64,000 bases of DNA from Rhodococcus erythropolis NBRC 15567 (GCF_001552595.1 NZ_BCRM01000027.1:20706-84705), one strand, 5' to 3'. Positions 1-8,175 are shown, counted from the first letter of the stretch. Notes: generated by a model not told the origin, from the letters alone. Translations and numbers: made by a program.

Positions 1-2
1 AC

Positions 3-326
3 GAGTGGGCCATCGCGACCGCCCTCTGCATTCGTTCACTTCCGCTGTTGATCGACGAGATGCTCACCCTGGTAGCGGCGCGACGACTGCGCCCGAAAGC
101 CGTGGTGAACAGCGCGGCCGACAATTCGATAGTCGACCTGATCACCACAACCATGTCCGTGGCAATTCGGCGGTCTGCCGAAATGGGCGAAGCAATCTCC
201 GCTCGCGGGGGCACTGGACTGATTGCGGCGTACCCCAAGCGCCCTCAGCTCGCCGACCTGTTCGCACTGACCGTCGTCATCGCCGCGTGCGTCAGTGCCG
301 TTGCTTTGACGATAGTCCTGCGCTGA
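3..326 (+). CDS. EcfT-type transporter transmembrane protein, C-terminal fragment
   Basis: Open from the window edge to a TGA at 324-326 (107 residues visible). The segment with LCIRSLPLLIDEM, then AARRLRP, then RRSAEMGEAISARGG resembles the cytoplasmic coupling helices and Ala-Arg-Gly motif of energy-coupling-factor T components. These join an S substrate-binding subunit to the ATPases of vitamin or metal ECF importers. A hydrophobic segment ends the protein (LFALTVVIAACVSAVALTIV). The substrate cannot be told because the partner genes lie outside the window. Its last 35 bases overlap the convergent TetR gene. The N-terminus is missing. Confidence 0.72.
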   Translation, partial: EWAIATALCIRSLPLLIDEMLTLVAARRLRPKAVVNSAADNSIVDLITTTMSVAIRRSAEMGEAISARGGTGLIAAYPKRPQLADLFALTVVIAACVSAVALTIVLR

Positions 327-948
327 TCGGGTCATCGCTGACAGAATTTGCCTGGGCGATGATCGCAGAACCCATCCAGCGCCTTAGGTATCGCCGCAGT
401 TCCTCATCGCTCCGCGGTGGGTCGCCAGGCGCGAGGAAAAACGACTGCATCGTCCGCAGGACGTATTCGACCAGTTCCTGAAGTGACGCGTCGTCGTAGC
501 CGTAATGCACCCAGTCCACGTCGAAGCGGTTGATCATCGCCATTCCGAAGGCTTGCGCCTCCTGAGAGGTCAGACCCTCCGGGTGCAGACTCGAATTCGT
601 GCTTGTGAGAAGGATGCCGAGATGCGGTGTTCGGTGGACCTGAGTCAGTGTGTATAGAACACCCTCGGTCATCGCCTCGACGGGATCTTCGATGCCGCTC
701 ACGTGTGTGGTGAGTCGATCGAGGTAGCCGTCGACCGACGCGATCGCCGCTGCCCGCATCAGAGCGTCGGCGCTGGGGAAGTATCGATACACGGTCTGCC
801 GGATCACGCCCAGTGACTCCGCCACGTCGCCGATGCTGATTTCCGAACTCGTCCGTCCGATCAGCTCGACTGCGGCCTCGACAATTCGACGTGACGCATC
901 TTCGTCGTTGTCCGGTGGATTGCCGCCCCACCCACGCCTTCGTGCCAC
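292..948 (-). CDS. TetR/AcrR family transcriptional regulator
   Basis: A 218-residue protein with an N-terminal TetR helix-turn-helix (about residues 15-60: IVEAAVELIGR, then DVAESLGVIRQTVYRYFPS) and a variable ligand-binding C-terminus. The GTG at 948 is preferred because GAGGAAG lies just upstream; the frame stays open for 21 more codons to 1011. It is divergent from the hydrolase/membrane-protein pair at 1174-3281 and probably controls it and itself through the palindrome at 1075-1100. The ligand is unknown. Its end overlaps the EcfT gene by 35 bases. Confidence 0.85.
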   Translation of the reverse strand: MARRRGWGGNPPDNDEDASRRIVEAAVELIGRTSSEISIGDVAESLGVIRQTVYRYFPSADALMRAAAIASVDGYLDRLTTHVSGIEDPVEAMTEGVLYTLTQVHRTPHLGILLTSTNSSLHPEGLTSQEAQAFGMAMINRFDVDWVHYGYDDASLQELVEYVLRTMQSFFLAPGDPPRSDEELRRYLRRWMGSAIIAQANSVSDDPISAGLSSKQRH

Positions 949-1074
949 TGCCCACTTCCTCGCTCGAACGAGGCTCGAACCATGTCTTTGCGCTCGAAGT
1001 CCAAGAGCCACAGGCTAACACAGGCAGGTTTTGCATCTGCTTTCCCCGAATCCACTCCCGTCATCGAAAGTGAA

Positions 1075-1100
1075 CATACAACTGCACATCAATATGTATG
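1075..1100. promoter_or_regulatory. candidate TetR operator
   Basis: Inverted repeat CATACA (1075-1080) and TGTATG (1095-1100) with a 14-base spacer. It lies between the divergent TetR gene and the metal-dependent hydrolase gene, where a TetR dimer would be expected to bind. Seen directly; function inferred. Confidence 0.4.
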
Positions 1101-1173
1101 ATTACCGCCACACGTGGCTTCGAGTGCCAGAGCGGCCACCTGACCAGCCCCTCCGAAAGACGAGGTTCGACAA

Positions 1174-2118
1174 GTGACCAACCTTCAGCCCCGAAAGATG
1201 GATTTCGGATTCGAGGATCATGACGTTCCCTTCCTGTGGAACCCGGAGAATCCGGCCTGGTCGAGCATGTCCAACGCGGTCTCGTTCCTGGCCATCGGTT
1301 TCGAAAAGATGATCGTGAAGATGATCATGCAAACCAAGTCGCGGATCAGTGATCCGGAGGTCGCCGAGGAAGCCGTGGCATTCATGCGTCAAGAAGGCCA
1401 CCACTCGACCGCCCACCGCCAACATGTGAAAGCTCTGATCAGGCGATACCCCGGACTGCAGAACACACTCGACGCCGTGATCGGTGAATTCGATCTGCTC
1501 ACCGAGGCGACCTCGTTGAACTACCGGCTCGCGTACACCGCAGATCTGGAGGCGACCTTCACACCGGTGTTCAAACTGATGCTCGACAACGAGGCGACCT
1601 TGTTCCGTCCGGGAGACGACCGCGTCGCATCACTGTTCATCTGGCACTTCGTCGAGGAGGTCGAGCATCGCAGCTCGGCACTGATCATCTTCAATTCCGT
1701 TGTCGGAAGCGAGCTTTACCGGATGCGAATGGCGCCGTCGATCTTCGCGCACGTCATGAAGGTGATTCGCATCGCCTGTGCAGGGTTCAACCAGCACGTT
1801 CCACTCTCCGAACGGCAAGTCGACTCACTGTCGATGTTCGCCATGCACCGCACCAAGCAGAAGATTCTGACGTCGTTTGCGCCCTACCTGACCAAGGGCA
1901 CCATGCCCCGCGCCTTCGATCACCTACAACTCGGCGAACAACTCGTCGCGCTCGGCGGAGTCTTCCGCAGCCAGATGCCCAATCACAACCCAGACCACGA
2001 GAAGCTCCCCGCACTGGCCGACCAGTGGTTCAAGCGTTACGACGACGGCTACGACTGCACACGCTGGTACACCGCCGAATCTCAGGCACAAGAGTCGATC
2101 ACGTCAGGGGCCAACTGA
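1174..2118 (+). CDS. metal-dependent hydrolase-like protein (PF10118 type)
   Basis: A 314-residue protein resembling the predicted metal-dependent hydrolase family COG3687/PF10118. Acidic/histidine motifs expected of a helical metal site are visible: RQEGHHSTAHRQH near residue 72, DNEATLF near residue 136 and HFVEEVEHRS near residue 160. This E-x-x-H pattern suggests a diiron-like centre, but activity in this family is poorly defined. The start is GTG at 1174. Its TGA overlaps the ATG of the next gene (TGATG), implying translational coupling. A TetR gene is divergent upstream. Confidence 0.72.
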   Translation: MTNLQPRKMDFGFEDHDVPFLWNPENPAWSSMSNAVSFLAIGFEKMIVKMIMQTKSRISDPEVAEEAVAFMRQEGHHSTAHRQHVKALIRRYPGLQNTLDAVIGEFDLLTEATSLNYRLAYTADLEATFTPVFKLMLDNEATLFRPGDDRVASLFIWHFVEEVEHRSSALIIFNSVVGSELYRMRMAPSIFAHVMKVIRIACAGFNQHVPLSERQVDSLSMFAMHRTKQKILTSFAPYLTKGTMPRAFDHLQLGEQLVALGGVFRSQMPNHNPDHEKLPALADQWFKRYDDGYDCTRWYTAESQAQESITSGAN

Positions 2119-3281
2119 TGGCAGAGCACTGCTCCCCCACGTTTGCCCAACTGGCAACAGAACTCGGTTTCTCCTGTCAGGAAGCAGGTGGACTCGTCGA
2201 GTTCCGTAACCCGGCGGCCCTCGAGAACTGGACCCTGCCCGTACTCGAATGGACGATCATCGTCGGCTCGGTACTCGCACTGGTCTTGGCGATCGTGCGA
2301 CTGCGCCGCAACGGCGACCCCACCAACCTGGTCCTTTGGTTCGGCGCCACCGCCTACCTGTTCATCATCGAGCCTCCGCTGTACTTCCCGGCAGCGTTCG
2401 GCATCGAAGAACAAGTGGACACGATGTTCGCGCACAACGTGTTCACCGTCGACTTCATGTGGGGTCGACTGCCGCTGTACATCATTGCCATCTACCCGCT
2501 CATGGCGACGTTGGCCTTCGAAATAGTCAGAATGCTCGGCGTTTTCCGCAAATACGGTCCACTGCTGGGTGCAGTCTGCGTCGGCTTCGTCCACCATGCG
2601 TTCTACGAAATCTTCGATCACCTCGGACCCCAGTTGCGGTGGTGGGAGTGGTCGACGTCGAACCCGATCAACCAACCCATGTTCGACGCGGTTCCACTCC
2701 CCAGCGTGGTCGTCTTCGCCGCTCTGTGGCCGATGTCGTTGGCATTCTGCGTCCAGTACTTCGTCGGACGGCATGTCGATGCCGGCAAGCACTTCTCCGG
2801 GCTTCAGTTGGTTTGGCGCACCATCGTGATCGGCCTGCTGGCCTCGCTGGGCACGTTCATTCTCCCGCTCCCGGCGACGGTCTTCGGGATGGGCAGTGAC
2901 ACCGTTCGTGGGTTCCTCTATGCGGCAGAACTCGCCGTCCTCACAGTGGTCGCGATCGTGGTTCTCGTCCGCCAGTGGAGAAACCTGCGCTCGGCAGAAT
3001 CGAACGCTCCTGCACACACCAACAGGTTCGTCCAGATTTACAGCGTGGTGTACCTGGTTGTCATGGCCGTACTGTGGGCGAGTGCGCTTCCGGACTTCTT
3101 CGACGCAGTCGAAGGTTCCACCAGCGCTGGAGATCCCATCGGGAACCTGTGGTACACACTGGCGTGCTTCGTCATCGCAATCCTGTGTGTGAGCGCAACT
3201 TTCACCATTCCGAAGAGGAACTCCGTCGTCGACGACGACGCTGAACTTCTCGGGGCAAACTCAACGACTCCGGCCAGCTAG
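2118..3281 (+). CDS. polytopic membrane protein of unknown function
   Basis: A 387-residue protein with about eight or nine hydrophobic segments starting near residue 35 (LEWTIIVGSVLALVLAIV). A cytoplasm- or lipid-facing cluster FVHHAFYEIFDHLGP and WWEW near residues 155-180 could bind a metal or haem, but this is speculative. The C-terminus is short and acidic (VVDDDAELLG). The ATG at 2118 overlaps the stop of the hydrolase gene, so the two are translated together and probably act together. Family not recognised. Confidence 0.7.
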   Translation: MAEHCSPTFAQLATELGFSCQEAGGLVEFRNPAALENWTLPVLEWTIIVGSVLALVLAIVRLRRNGDPTNLVLWFGATAYLFIIEPPLYFPAAFGIEEQVDTMFAHNVFTVDFMWGRLPLYIIAIYPLMATLAFEIVRMLGVFRKYGPLLGAVCVGFVHHAFYEIFDHLGPQLRWWEWSTSNPINQPMFDAVPLPSVVVFAALWPMSLAFCVQYFVGRHVDAGKHFSGLQLVWRTIVIGLLASLGTFILPLPATVFGMGSDTVRGFLYAAELAVLTVVAIVVLVRQWRNLRSAESNAPAHTNRFVQIYSVVYLVVMAVLWASALPDFFDAVEGSTSAGDPIGNLWYTLACFVIAILCVSATFTIPKRNSVVDDDAELLGANSTTPAS

Positions 3282-3285
3282 GTCG

Positions 3286-3318
3286 ACCGGGGCGAGACCT
3301 CTGGGGTCTCGTCCCGGT
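3286..3318 (+). terminator. hairpin terminator after the membrane-protein gene
   Basis: Arms at 3286-3299 and 3305-3318 match at 13 of 14 positions (ACCGGGGCGAGACC against the complement of GGTCTCGTCCCGGT) with a 5-base loop, followed by TTTGT. It begins 5 bases after the stop at 3281 and sits between convergent genes. Confidence 0.75.
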
Positions 3319-3343
3319 TTGTCGGTGTCTCGAGACAACGGCG

Positions 3344-4393
3344 TCACGGGACGCGGTGAGTCCACGCTTCGGTGCTGAACTTCGTGTCCACCAGCTTGCG
3401 CGCCTGCTCCAACTCCGAGTCCGTGTAGTCGCTGTCACGGGTGTCGTACTGGCCGCGGAAGTGCTGCGCAAACGACTCCAGGATCGCTGCACGCGTCATT
3501 CCGGTTTGAGAACGCAGCGGATCGACCCGCTTGGCTGCGCTCTTGGTTCCCTTGTCCGACATCTTCTCTCGCCCGATTCGCAGCACCTGCGTCATCTTCT
3601 CCGCATCGATGTCGTAGGCCATGGTCACGTGATGGAGCACGGTGCCGGACGCGAATCGCTTCTGAGCGGCGCCGGCTATCTTGCCCTTGTCCGAGGCGAT
3701 GTCGTTGAGCGGCACGTACCGAGCGTTGATACCCACCTCGGCCAGCGCTCCCATCACCCACTGATCGAGAAACGCGTAGGACTGCTCGAAACTCAAACCT
3801 TCGACCAACGACGCCGGTACTGCCAACGAGTACGTGATGCAGTTGCCAGGTTCCATGAACATCGCGCCGCCACCGGAGATTCGGCGCACCACGCCGATGC
3901 CGTGCCGCGCAGCAGCCTCGGAGTCGACCTCGTTACGCACGGATTGGAACGATCCGATCACGACCAAGGGCGAGTCCCAGTCCCAGAATCGAAGTGTCGG
4001 CGGACGCTCACCCGATGCCACCTCACGCGCGATGACCTCGTCCAGCGCGACGTGCATCGCTGGGTCCAGAACCACCGGTGGGATGAGGTCGAACGTGTGA
4101 TCCGCCCAACTCGTGGCGTGACCGAGTGCGCGCCGGATCGCAATACCGACCGACTGCGGCGTGAAGCCGATCATCGAGACGGACTCGTCGAGCGCACTGG
4201 AGATGGCTTGTGCCAACTGTTCAGCACCCGAGTCGGCGGGCATTCCGCGCAACGCCGCGTTGATGTCGTCGAGCGCACTGTCGGGCTCGAGGAAGAAGTC
4301 CCCCGAGACTGCGACTTCGGCCAGCCGACCGTCCGCCACCTCGACGTCGACCGCGACCAGTTTTCCACCAGGAACCTTGTACTCTCCACGCAT
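3344..4393 (-). CDS. lplA: lipoate-protein ligase A family protein
   Basis: A 349-residue protein predicted to adenylate lipoate and attach it to lipoyl domains of 2-oxoacid dehydrogenases or GcvH. The catalytic domain carries RRISGGGAMF (near 190), the lipoate-pocket motif, and DKGKIAGAAQKR (near 235) with the conserved Lys for adenylate binding. Residues 1-90 precede the ligase core and resemble the accessory domain usually found at the C-terminus of bacterial LplA, so the domain order is inverted or the two halves are fused differently. The start is ATG at 4393 with no close neighbours in an operon. A biotin or octanoyl transferase role is less likely. Confidence 0.82.
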   Translation of the reverse strand: MRGEYKVPGGKLVAVDVEVADGRLAEVAVSGDFFLEPDSALDDINAALRGMPADSGAEQLAQAISSALDESVSMIGFTPQSVGIAIRRALGHATSWADHTFDLIPPVVLDPAMHVALDEVIAREVASGERPPTLRFWDWDSPLVVIGSFQSVRNEVDSEAAARHGIGVVRRISGGGAMFMEPGNCITYSLAVPASLVEGLSFEQSYAFLDQWVMGALAEVGINARYVPLNDIASDKGKIAGAAQKRFASGTVLHHVTMAYDIDAEKMTQVLRIGREKMSDKGTKSAAKRVDPLRSQTGMTRAAILESFAQHFRGQYDTRDSDYTDSELEQARKLVDTKFSTEAWTHRVP

Positions 4394-4656
4394 TCGTCCA
4401 GCCTATCCCTGTGCGATTCTCTGCGGTGAGCGCCGTCGAAGATCACACCGCGCGCGCAGTGCGCATCGGTTCGACCGGAAGGGCGATCAGGCACTCACAC
4501 CTGTAAACCGCTGTGCGGCTGCATGATCGCGCGGCAAAGACAGCCCGTGTCGGCCCCTGCCTGGACTCCTAATTCTTCCGACAGGCGAGATGATCGCTGG
4601 GGTGGGAGGATTACCGCAACGAGCCAACTCTCTGGCGAGTGACAACGGAGGTAGAC

Positions 4657-4812
4657 ATGAAGGTCCCCGCGTTCCACTCGACGGAACCTTCGGACCTCGA
4701 CGTCTATCACGACAACGAAAGCTGCATCTTGGCCGCGCGCATCGCAGTACCCCATCGTGCCCCCGGGGTCGACGGCCGACCGTGGTGCACTGCCTGCGCG
4801 TCTTTGGACTGA
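4657..4812 (+). CDS. small cysteine-containing protein (51 aa), unknown
   Basis: The ATG at 4657 has a strong GGAGG at 4647-4651. The 51-residue product reads as a compact charged protein with DVYHDNESC near residue 15 and a C-terminal PWCTACASLD, so three Cys and a His could bind zinc. The reading frame stops 20 bases before the convergent MerR gene. Such short Asp/His/Cys proteins occur in actinobacteria with no known role. The sequence supports it by ribosome site, amino-acid composition and exact fit between neighbours. Confidence 0.6.
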   Translation: MKVPAFHSTEPSDLDVYHDNESCILAARIAVPHRAPGVDGRPWCTACASLD

Positions 4813-4831
4813 CGAGCGACCACCAGCTCAC

Positions 4832-5767
4832 TCACACCCATGTCGCCGATTCGGGGACAACTCCATGGGCCAGAGCGTTCGCATCGATGACAGCGCGGAG
4901 CCACGCGGTCAGACCGGCCTCGACCGTCTCGTAGAACAGCGCGTCGTAGAACTCGGAGAATCCCGGATCGGCCACGTACATCCGTCCCAGACACACCTGC
5001 ATCGAGTGTGTGCAGTCGAAGTAGACCCCGATCGACGCTCGGTGGCGTTCTGCCAGCGAATTCGCCTCGGCGCTTCCCGGTTCGACACCCGCGCGGCACG
5101 CCAGCGCCAGATCTTCGTTGAGCGTCTCGACGCAGTCGGCGATCTTCTGCCAATCCTCAGCGGTCCTACCCGCCGACCGTTCCGCGTGCTGCGCCCACTG
5201 CGCACTGTCACCCCAACGCTCGTGCGCCTCCGGTCCCCATGACGGCTGCCAGTGTCGGCCGAAGATCGACACCTGCTCGTCTACCGGCAACAGCACACCG
5301 GACTTCCTGGCATCGATGATGCGATCCAAGGACTCGCCCCGTTGCTCCAAGTCGGCAATCCGTTGTCGCAACTCGGCGCGCTGCCCGCGCAGTGTTTCGT
5401 CCACGTGGGCTGCCGGCGATTCGAGCAATATCCCGATCTCGTCGAGCGACAAGCCCACATCGCGGTAGACAAGTACGCGACCAATTCGGCCGAGGTCGGC
5501 GTCGGTGTACAGCCGGTAGCCACCGTCACTGTGCCCGGACGGGCATACCAAACCGATTGCGTCCCAATGATGAAGGGTACGTACAGTTATGCCCAGCCGA
5601 GATGCGGCAGCACCGACGGTAAGAGCACTGTCTGCCTCGTCTCCGAAGAGTTGGTCCGTCACGGCATCCAGTTTGACAGACGCGGTGCGCGAGACCACCG
5701 CGTCAGACTTCTGTTCAGTCGTCGGGTCCGTCAATTCCCATACCTCGCAGATGCTCGGCCTCGGCAC
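4832..5767 (-). CDS. MerR family regulator with TipAS-like C-terminal domain
   Basis: Up to 311 residues. The MerR winged helix starts near residue 48 (TVGAAASRLGITVRTLHHWDAIGLV, then YRLYTDADLGRI), followed by a dimerisation coiled coil and a TipAS-type helical domain (HERWGDSAQW near 195 to ALFYETVEAGLTAWL near 285). In TipAL-like proteins this domain traps antibiotics or other ligands. The ATG at 5767 overlaps the upstream VOC gene by 53 bases; a GTG at 5698 or 5662 would avoid this, so the first 25-35 residues are uncertain. Transcription with the VOC gene is likely. Confidence 0.82.
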   Translation of the reverse strand: MPRPSICEVWELTDPTTEQKSDAVVSRTASVKLDAVTDQLFGDEADSALTVGAAASRLGITVRTLHHWDAIGLVCPSGHSDGGYRLYTDADLGRIGRVLVYRDVGLSLDEIGILLESPAAHVDETLRGQRAELRQRIADLEQRGESLDRIIDARKSGVLLPVDEQVSIFGRHWQPSWGPEAHERWGDSAQWAQHAERSAGRTAEDWQKIADCVETLNEDLALACRAGVEPGSAEANSLAERHRASIGVYFDCTHSMQVCLGRMYVADPGFSEFYDALFYETVEAGLTAWLRAVIDANALAHGVVPESATWV

Positions 5768-6221
5768 TGTTCGGGTCGTACGGACGAGCGGCCGTCATGA
5801 TCACACGCGCGTTCTCCGGTGTCACGATCTCCAACTCCAGTGAATTCCACGGCTTCAGGTCTGGACCGCTGGTGCATCCGGGCCGCAATTCCTCACACGC
5901 CTTTGCTATCTGGTCCATCTGACTCAGCACACACGCAAAGCTCACGCTGATGGACGGTGGTGAATCTGCTCGCTCGCCGGGCACGAGCAGAACGTCTTGA
6001 AATGCCCAGCGCCGCAGATGCGTCAGTCGATCAGGCACCGAAAAGAGGTCGAAGAAACCGAGCCCGCGGATCCAGAAGTCTGCCGATTCGGCCAGATCCG
6101 AAGTCGGAACAGACACGAACATCGGCATACCGTAGAGACCTCGGAACTGTTCCGGAGGCACGGCATCGGTCGTAGGGACAGGGACGGGGCTGACGTCGAA
6201 TGCAGGGTAGGTGTCGGTCAT
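5715..6221 (-). CDS. VOC (glyoxalase/bleomycin-resistance) family protein
   Basis: A 168-residue single-domain vicinal-oxygen-chelate protein. After a Pro-rich start it shows the family pattern MFVSVPTSDLAESADFWIRGLGFFDLF, here split by function: first beta strand, helix, and the G-x-x-x-F turn near residues 34-55. The metal ligands expected in true glyoxalases are not clear, so a binding or resistance role fits as well as an enzyme. The ATG at 6221 is chosen over a GTG at 6242. It lies directly upstream of the MerR/TipAS gene and overlaps it, which suggests a drug- or ligand-response pair. Confidence 0.72.
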   Translation of the reverse strand: MTDTYPAFDVSPVPVPTTDAVPPEQFRGLYGMPMFVSVPTSDLAESADFWIRGLGFFDLFSVPDRLTHLRRWAFQDVLLVPGERADSPPSISVSFACVLSQMDQIAKACEELRPGCTSGPDLKPWNSLELEIVTPENARVIMTAARPYDPNSAEAEHLRGMGIDGPDD

Positions 6222-6261
6222 GAAGTCATCGTGAGCCCTCACGCTACGTCAGGGTCAAATC

Positions 6262-6310
6262 TTGTGAACTCCGATCACAAAACACAGTGACCGGAAAACA
6301 CAGTGATCAG
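6262..6310. promoter_or_regulatory. palindrome plus tandem repeat in a divergent promoter region
   Basis: TTGTGA (6262-6267) and TCACAA (6275-6280) form a perfect inverted repeat with 7 bases between. Immediately after, AAAACACAGTGACCGG (6279-6294) is followed head to tail by AAAACACAGTGATCAG (6295-6310), 14 of 16 identical. The block sits between the VOC gene (start 6221) and the Ddn-like gene (start 6391) and looks like a regulator-binding region. Confidence 0.4.
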
Positions 6311-6390
6311 AAATCGAGAAGCACCGAGCCCGCAAGCCTCATAGGTTTGTCGAAACGACGCTCACGCCGACAAACTGGAGGTAGCCGACC

Positions 6391-6879
6391 ATGGCACAGA
6401 CGGATCCAACACCGAGAGATCCCATCGGGAATCACTGCGAACCGAAGTCCGGCGGTCCCGGCGCACTGTCACGGTGGATGCAGCGGAACGCGAACGCCCG
6501 CACGAATCGCAAGATTCGGCGCGGGAAAGGCACGTTCATGGGAATGGACGTCCTCATCTTGCACACGGTAGGCCGACGCAGCGGGCAACTCCGAGAGACT
6601 CCGCTGATGCACCTGTCCGACGGCAGGGGCGGTCTGTTGATCGTGGCTTCGGGCGGCGGCGGTCGAAACCCGGACTGGCACTCGAATGTGGTGGCGCATC
6701 CCGATCGAGTGTCTATCGAGATGCCCGGCCGAAATCCCGTACCAGTCACAGCTCACGAACTCGAAGGCGACGATCGCGAGCAAGCGTGGCACCAAGTGGC
6801 CACCGCCCAGCCCCGAATCGCCAAGTACCAGAGCAAGTCCGATCGCAAGTACCCGCTGATTCGGCTCACCGTGATGTGA
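6391..6879 (+). CDS. deazaflavin (F420)-dependent nitroreductase family protein
   Basis: A 162-residue Ddn-like (DUF385) protein. The family segment runs from LILHTVGRRSGQLRETPLMHL (split near residues 55-75) through GGGGRNPDWHSNVVAHPDR, which forms the split barrel and F420-binding loop, to the C-terminal YPLIRLTVM. Relatives use reduced F420 to reduce quinones, nitroaromatics or other activated substrates. The ATG at 6391 follows CTGGAGG. It stands alone, convergent with the hydrolase gene at 6923. The substrate is unknown. Confidence 0.85.
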   Translation: MAQTDPTPRDPIGNHCEPKSGGPGALSRWMQRNANARTNRKIRRGKGTFMGMDVLILHTVGRRSGQLRETPLMHLSDGRGGLLIVASGGGGRNPDWHSNVVAHPDRVSIEMPGRNPVPVTAHELEGDDREQAWHQVATAQPRIAKYQSKSDRKYPLIRLTVM

Positions 6880-6913
6880 GTGGTGGTGTGAGTGGTGGTG
6901 TGAGCCGAATCAG
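6856..6913. terminator. bidirectional hairpin with tandem-repeat loop
   Basis: Perfect 14-base arms CTGATTCGGCTCAC (6856-6869) and GTGAGCCGAATCAG (6900-6913) enclose a 30-base loop that holds two copies of GTGAGTGGTGGT (6876-6887, 6888-6899). The arms overlap the end of the Ddn-like gene; the convergent hydrolase stop is at 6923. It likely terminates both genes. Confidence 0.6.
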
Positions 6914-6922
6914 ATTGCGCGA

Positions 6923-8104
6923 TTACGCCTCGCCGGCGAATACACCGCCGTCTGCGAATACACGTTGGGCAAAGCGTTCGCCGATGAGACGATGCGTTGC
7001 AGCGTCCGGATGGAGCTGATCGGGAAGCGGCAACTCTTCGTTCTCCGCGGCACCGTAGAGATCACACCCGTCGATGTAATGCAGATTAGGATCATCGACT
7101 GACCGCTGGGTTACGATGCGCGCCAACTCTTCCCGAATCGAGCGCAGCGTCAGCTTCCCGGATGCCCGCTCGGCGGGATCTCCGGTGGCAACGAATCGCA
7201 TTTCGCCTCTGGCAAGAGCGTCGAAGTCGAAGGCACCAGGCCCCGGTGTGTCCTCGTGGATCGGGCAATAGACGGGCGAAACGACCAACAGCGGAGCCAC
7301 TGGATGACCGTCGCGAACCGTGTCGAGGAAGCCGTGCATTGCAGATGTGAAGGCCCGTAGGCGCATCACGTCGGAGTTGACCAGATTGATGCCCATCTTG
7401 ATGCTGATCAGGTCAGCAGAAGTGTCGCGCATCGCGCGGGCGGTGTACTGGTCCAGCAGAGCACTGCCACTGAACCCTAGGTTGATCAGATCCACGCCGC
7501 CGACGGAGGCTGCAAGAGCAGGCCAAGTGCCGGAGGGACTTTCAGCGCCGGATCCTTGACTGATCGAGCTTCCGTGATGGAGCCACACGCGGCGCTTCGT
7601 ATCAACCGCGAGTTCGAGTGGCGCGTCGGTTCGCAATGCGACAAGTTCGGTGGTCTCGTTGTGTGGCAACCAGATCTCGACGGTCTTGGATCGCGCGGGC
7701 AGCTCCGCGAAACGGATGATACTGACAGGTCCGGACTGCCTCTGAGCGGTACCGGTAGCCATGTCGATCGTCACCGTATTGCCGCCCGTAGCGCTTGCTT
7801 GCCCGGCCAGTTCGCCGTCGACGAGCAGGTCGTACACCCCTTGCGGCCTCGGCGGCGCGCCGGTGTAGATCATTTTCGTGGGCAGAGTATCGAGTTCGAT
7901 GCTCGTGGCGCTGGTTCGGAATACTAGCCGCACTCCGGACGGTTGTGATTGCGCCATTGCCATCTGCCCGTCAGCGCATTGCGTGCGAGCCTTGGCAGGT
8001 AGGCGGTGCGTCAGCACACCGCGTTTGGTCCGTTCGATTTCGAGGGCTCCGCGCACGATGTCGTCGGAAATTTCGGTAGTAATCCAGCTGCTCTGGCTGT
8101 GCAT
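6923..8104 (-). CDS. SGNH/GDSL-type hydrolase
   Basis: A 393-residue protein with an N-terminal beta-rich domain (about 1-160) and a C-terminal SGNH domain (about 165-385). Visible blocks: HHGSSISQGSG (block I, nucleophile Ser), NLGFSGSA (block II Gly), MGINLVN (block III Asn) and LPDQLHPDAATH (block V with Asp and His). This layout matches carbohydrate- or acyl-esterases. No signal peptide is seen. The ATG at 8104 is chosen because AGGTGA precedes it; a GTG at 8113 has no ribosome site. It is divergent from the TetR gene at 8211 and is its likely target. Confidence 0.83.
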   Translation of the reverse strand: MHSQSSWITTEISDDIVRGALEIERTKRGVLTHRLPAKARTQCADGQMAMAQSQPSGVRLVFRTSATSIELDTLPTKMIYTGAPPRPQGVYDLLVDGELAGQASATGGNTVTIDMATGTAQRQSGPVSIIRFAELPARSKTVEIWLPHNETTELVALRTDAPLELAVDTKRRVWLHHGSSISQGSGAESPSGTWPALAASVGGVDLINLGFSGSALLDQYTARAMRDTSADLISIKMGINLVNSDVMRLRAFTSAMHGFLDTVRDGHPVAPLLVVSPVYCPIHEDTPGPGAFDFDALARGEMRFVATGDPAERASGKLTLRSIREELARIVTQRSVDDPNLHYIDGCDLYGAAENEELPLPDQLHPDAATHRLIGERFAQRVFADGGVFAGEA

Positions 8105-8134
8105 TTCATTCACCTGAAAATCGTTTACGGAAGT

Positions 8135-8175
8135 TTGCTACTGCTGATAGTAATTTGCCTATACTCTTTAGGCAA
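8135..8175. promoter_or_regulatory. paired TetR operator candidates
   Basis: A perfect inverted repeat TTGCCTA (8155-8161) and TAGGCAA (8169-8175) with a 7-base spacer lies next to an imperfect one, TTGCTA (8135-8140) and TAGTAA (8148-8153). Both are between the GDSL hydrolase and TetR genes, placed to control both divergent promoters. Confidence 0.55.

Noticed and set aside
4590..4934. 114-codon open frame on the plus strand
   Set aside because: Runs into the MerR gene in antisense and has an Arg/Pro-rich shadow composition; the 51-residue frame with GGAGG fits better.
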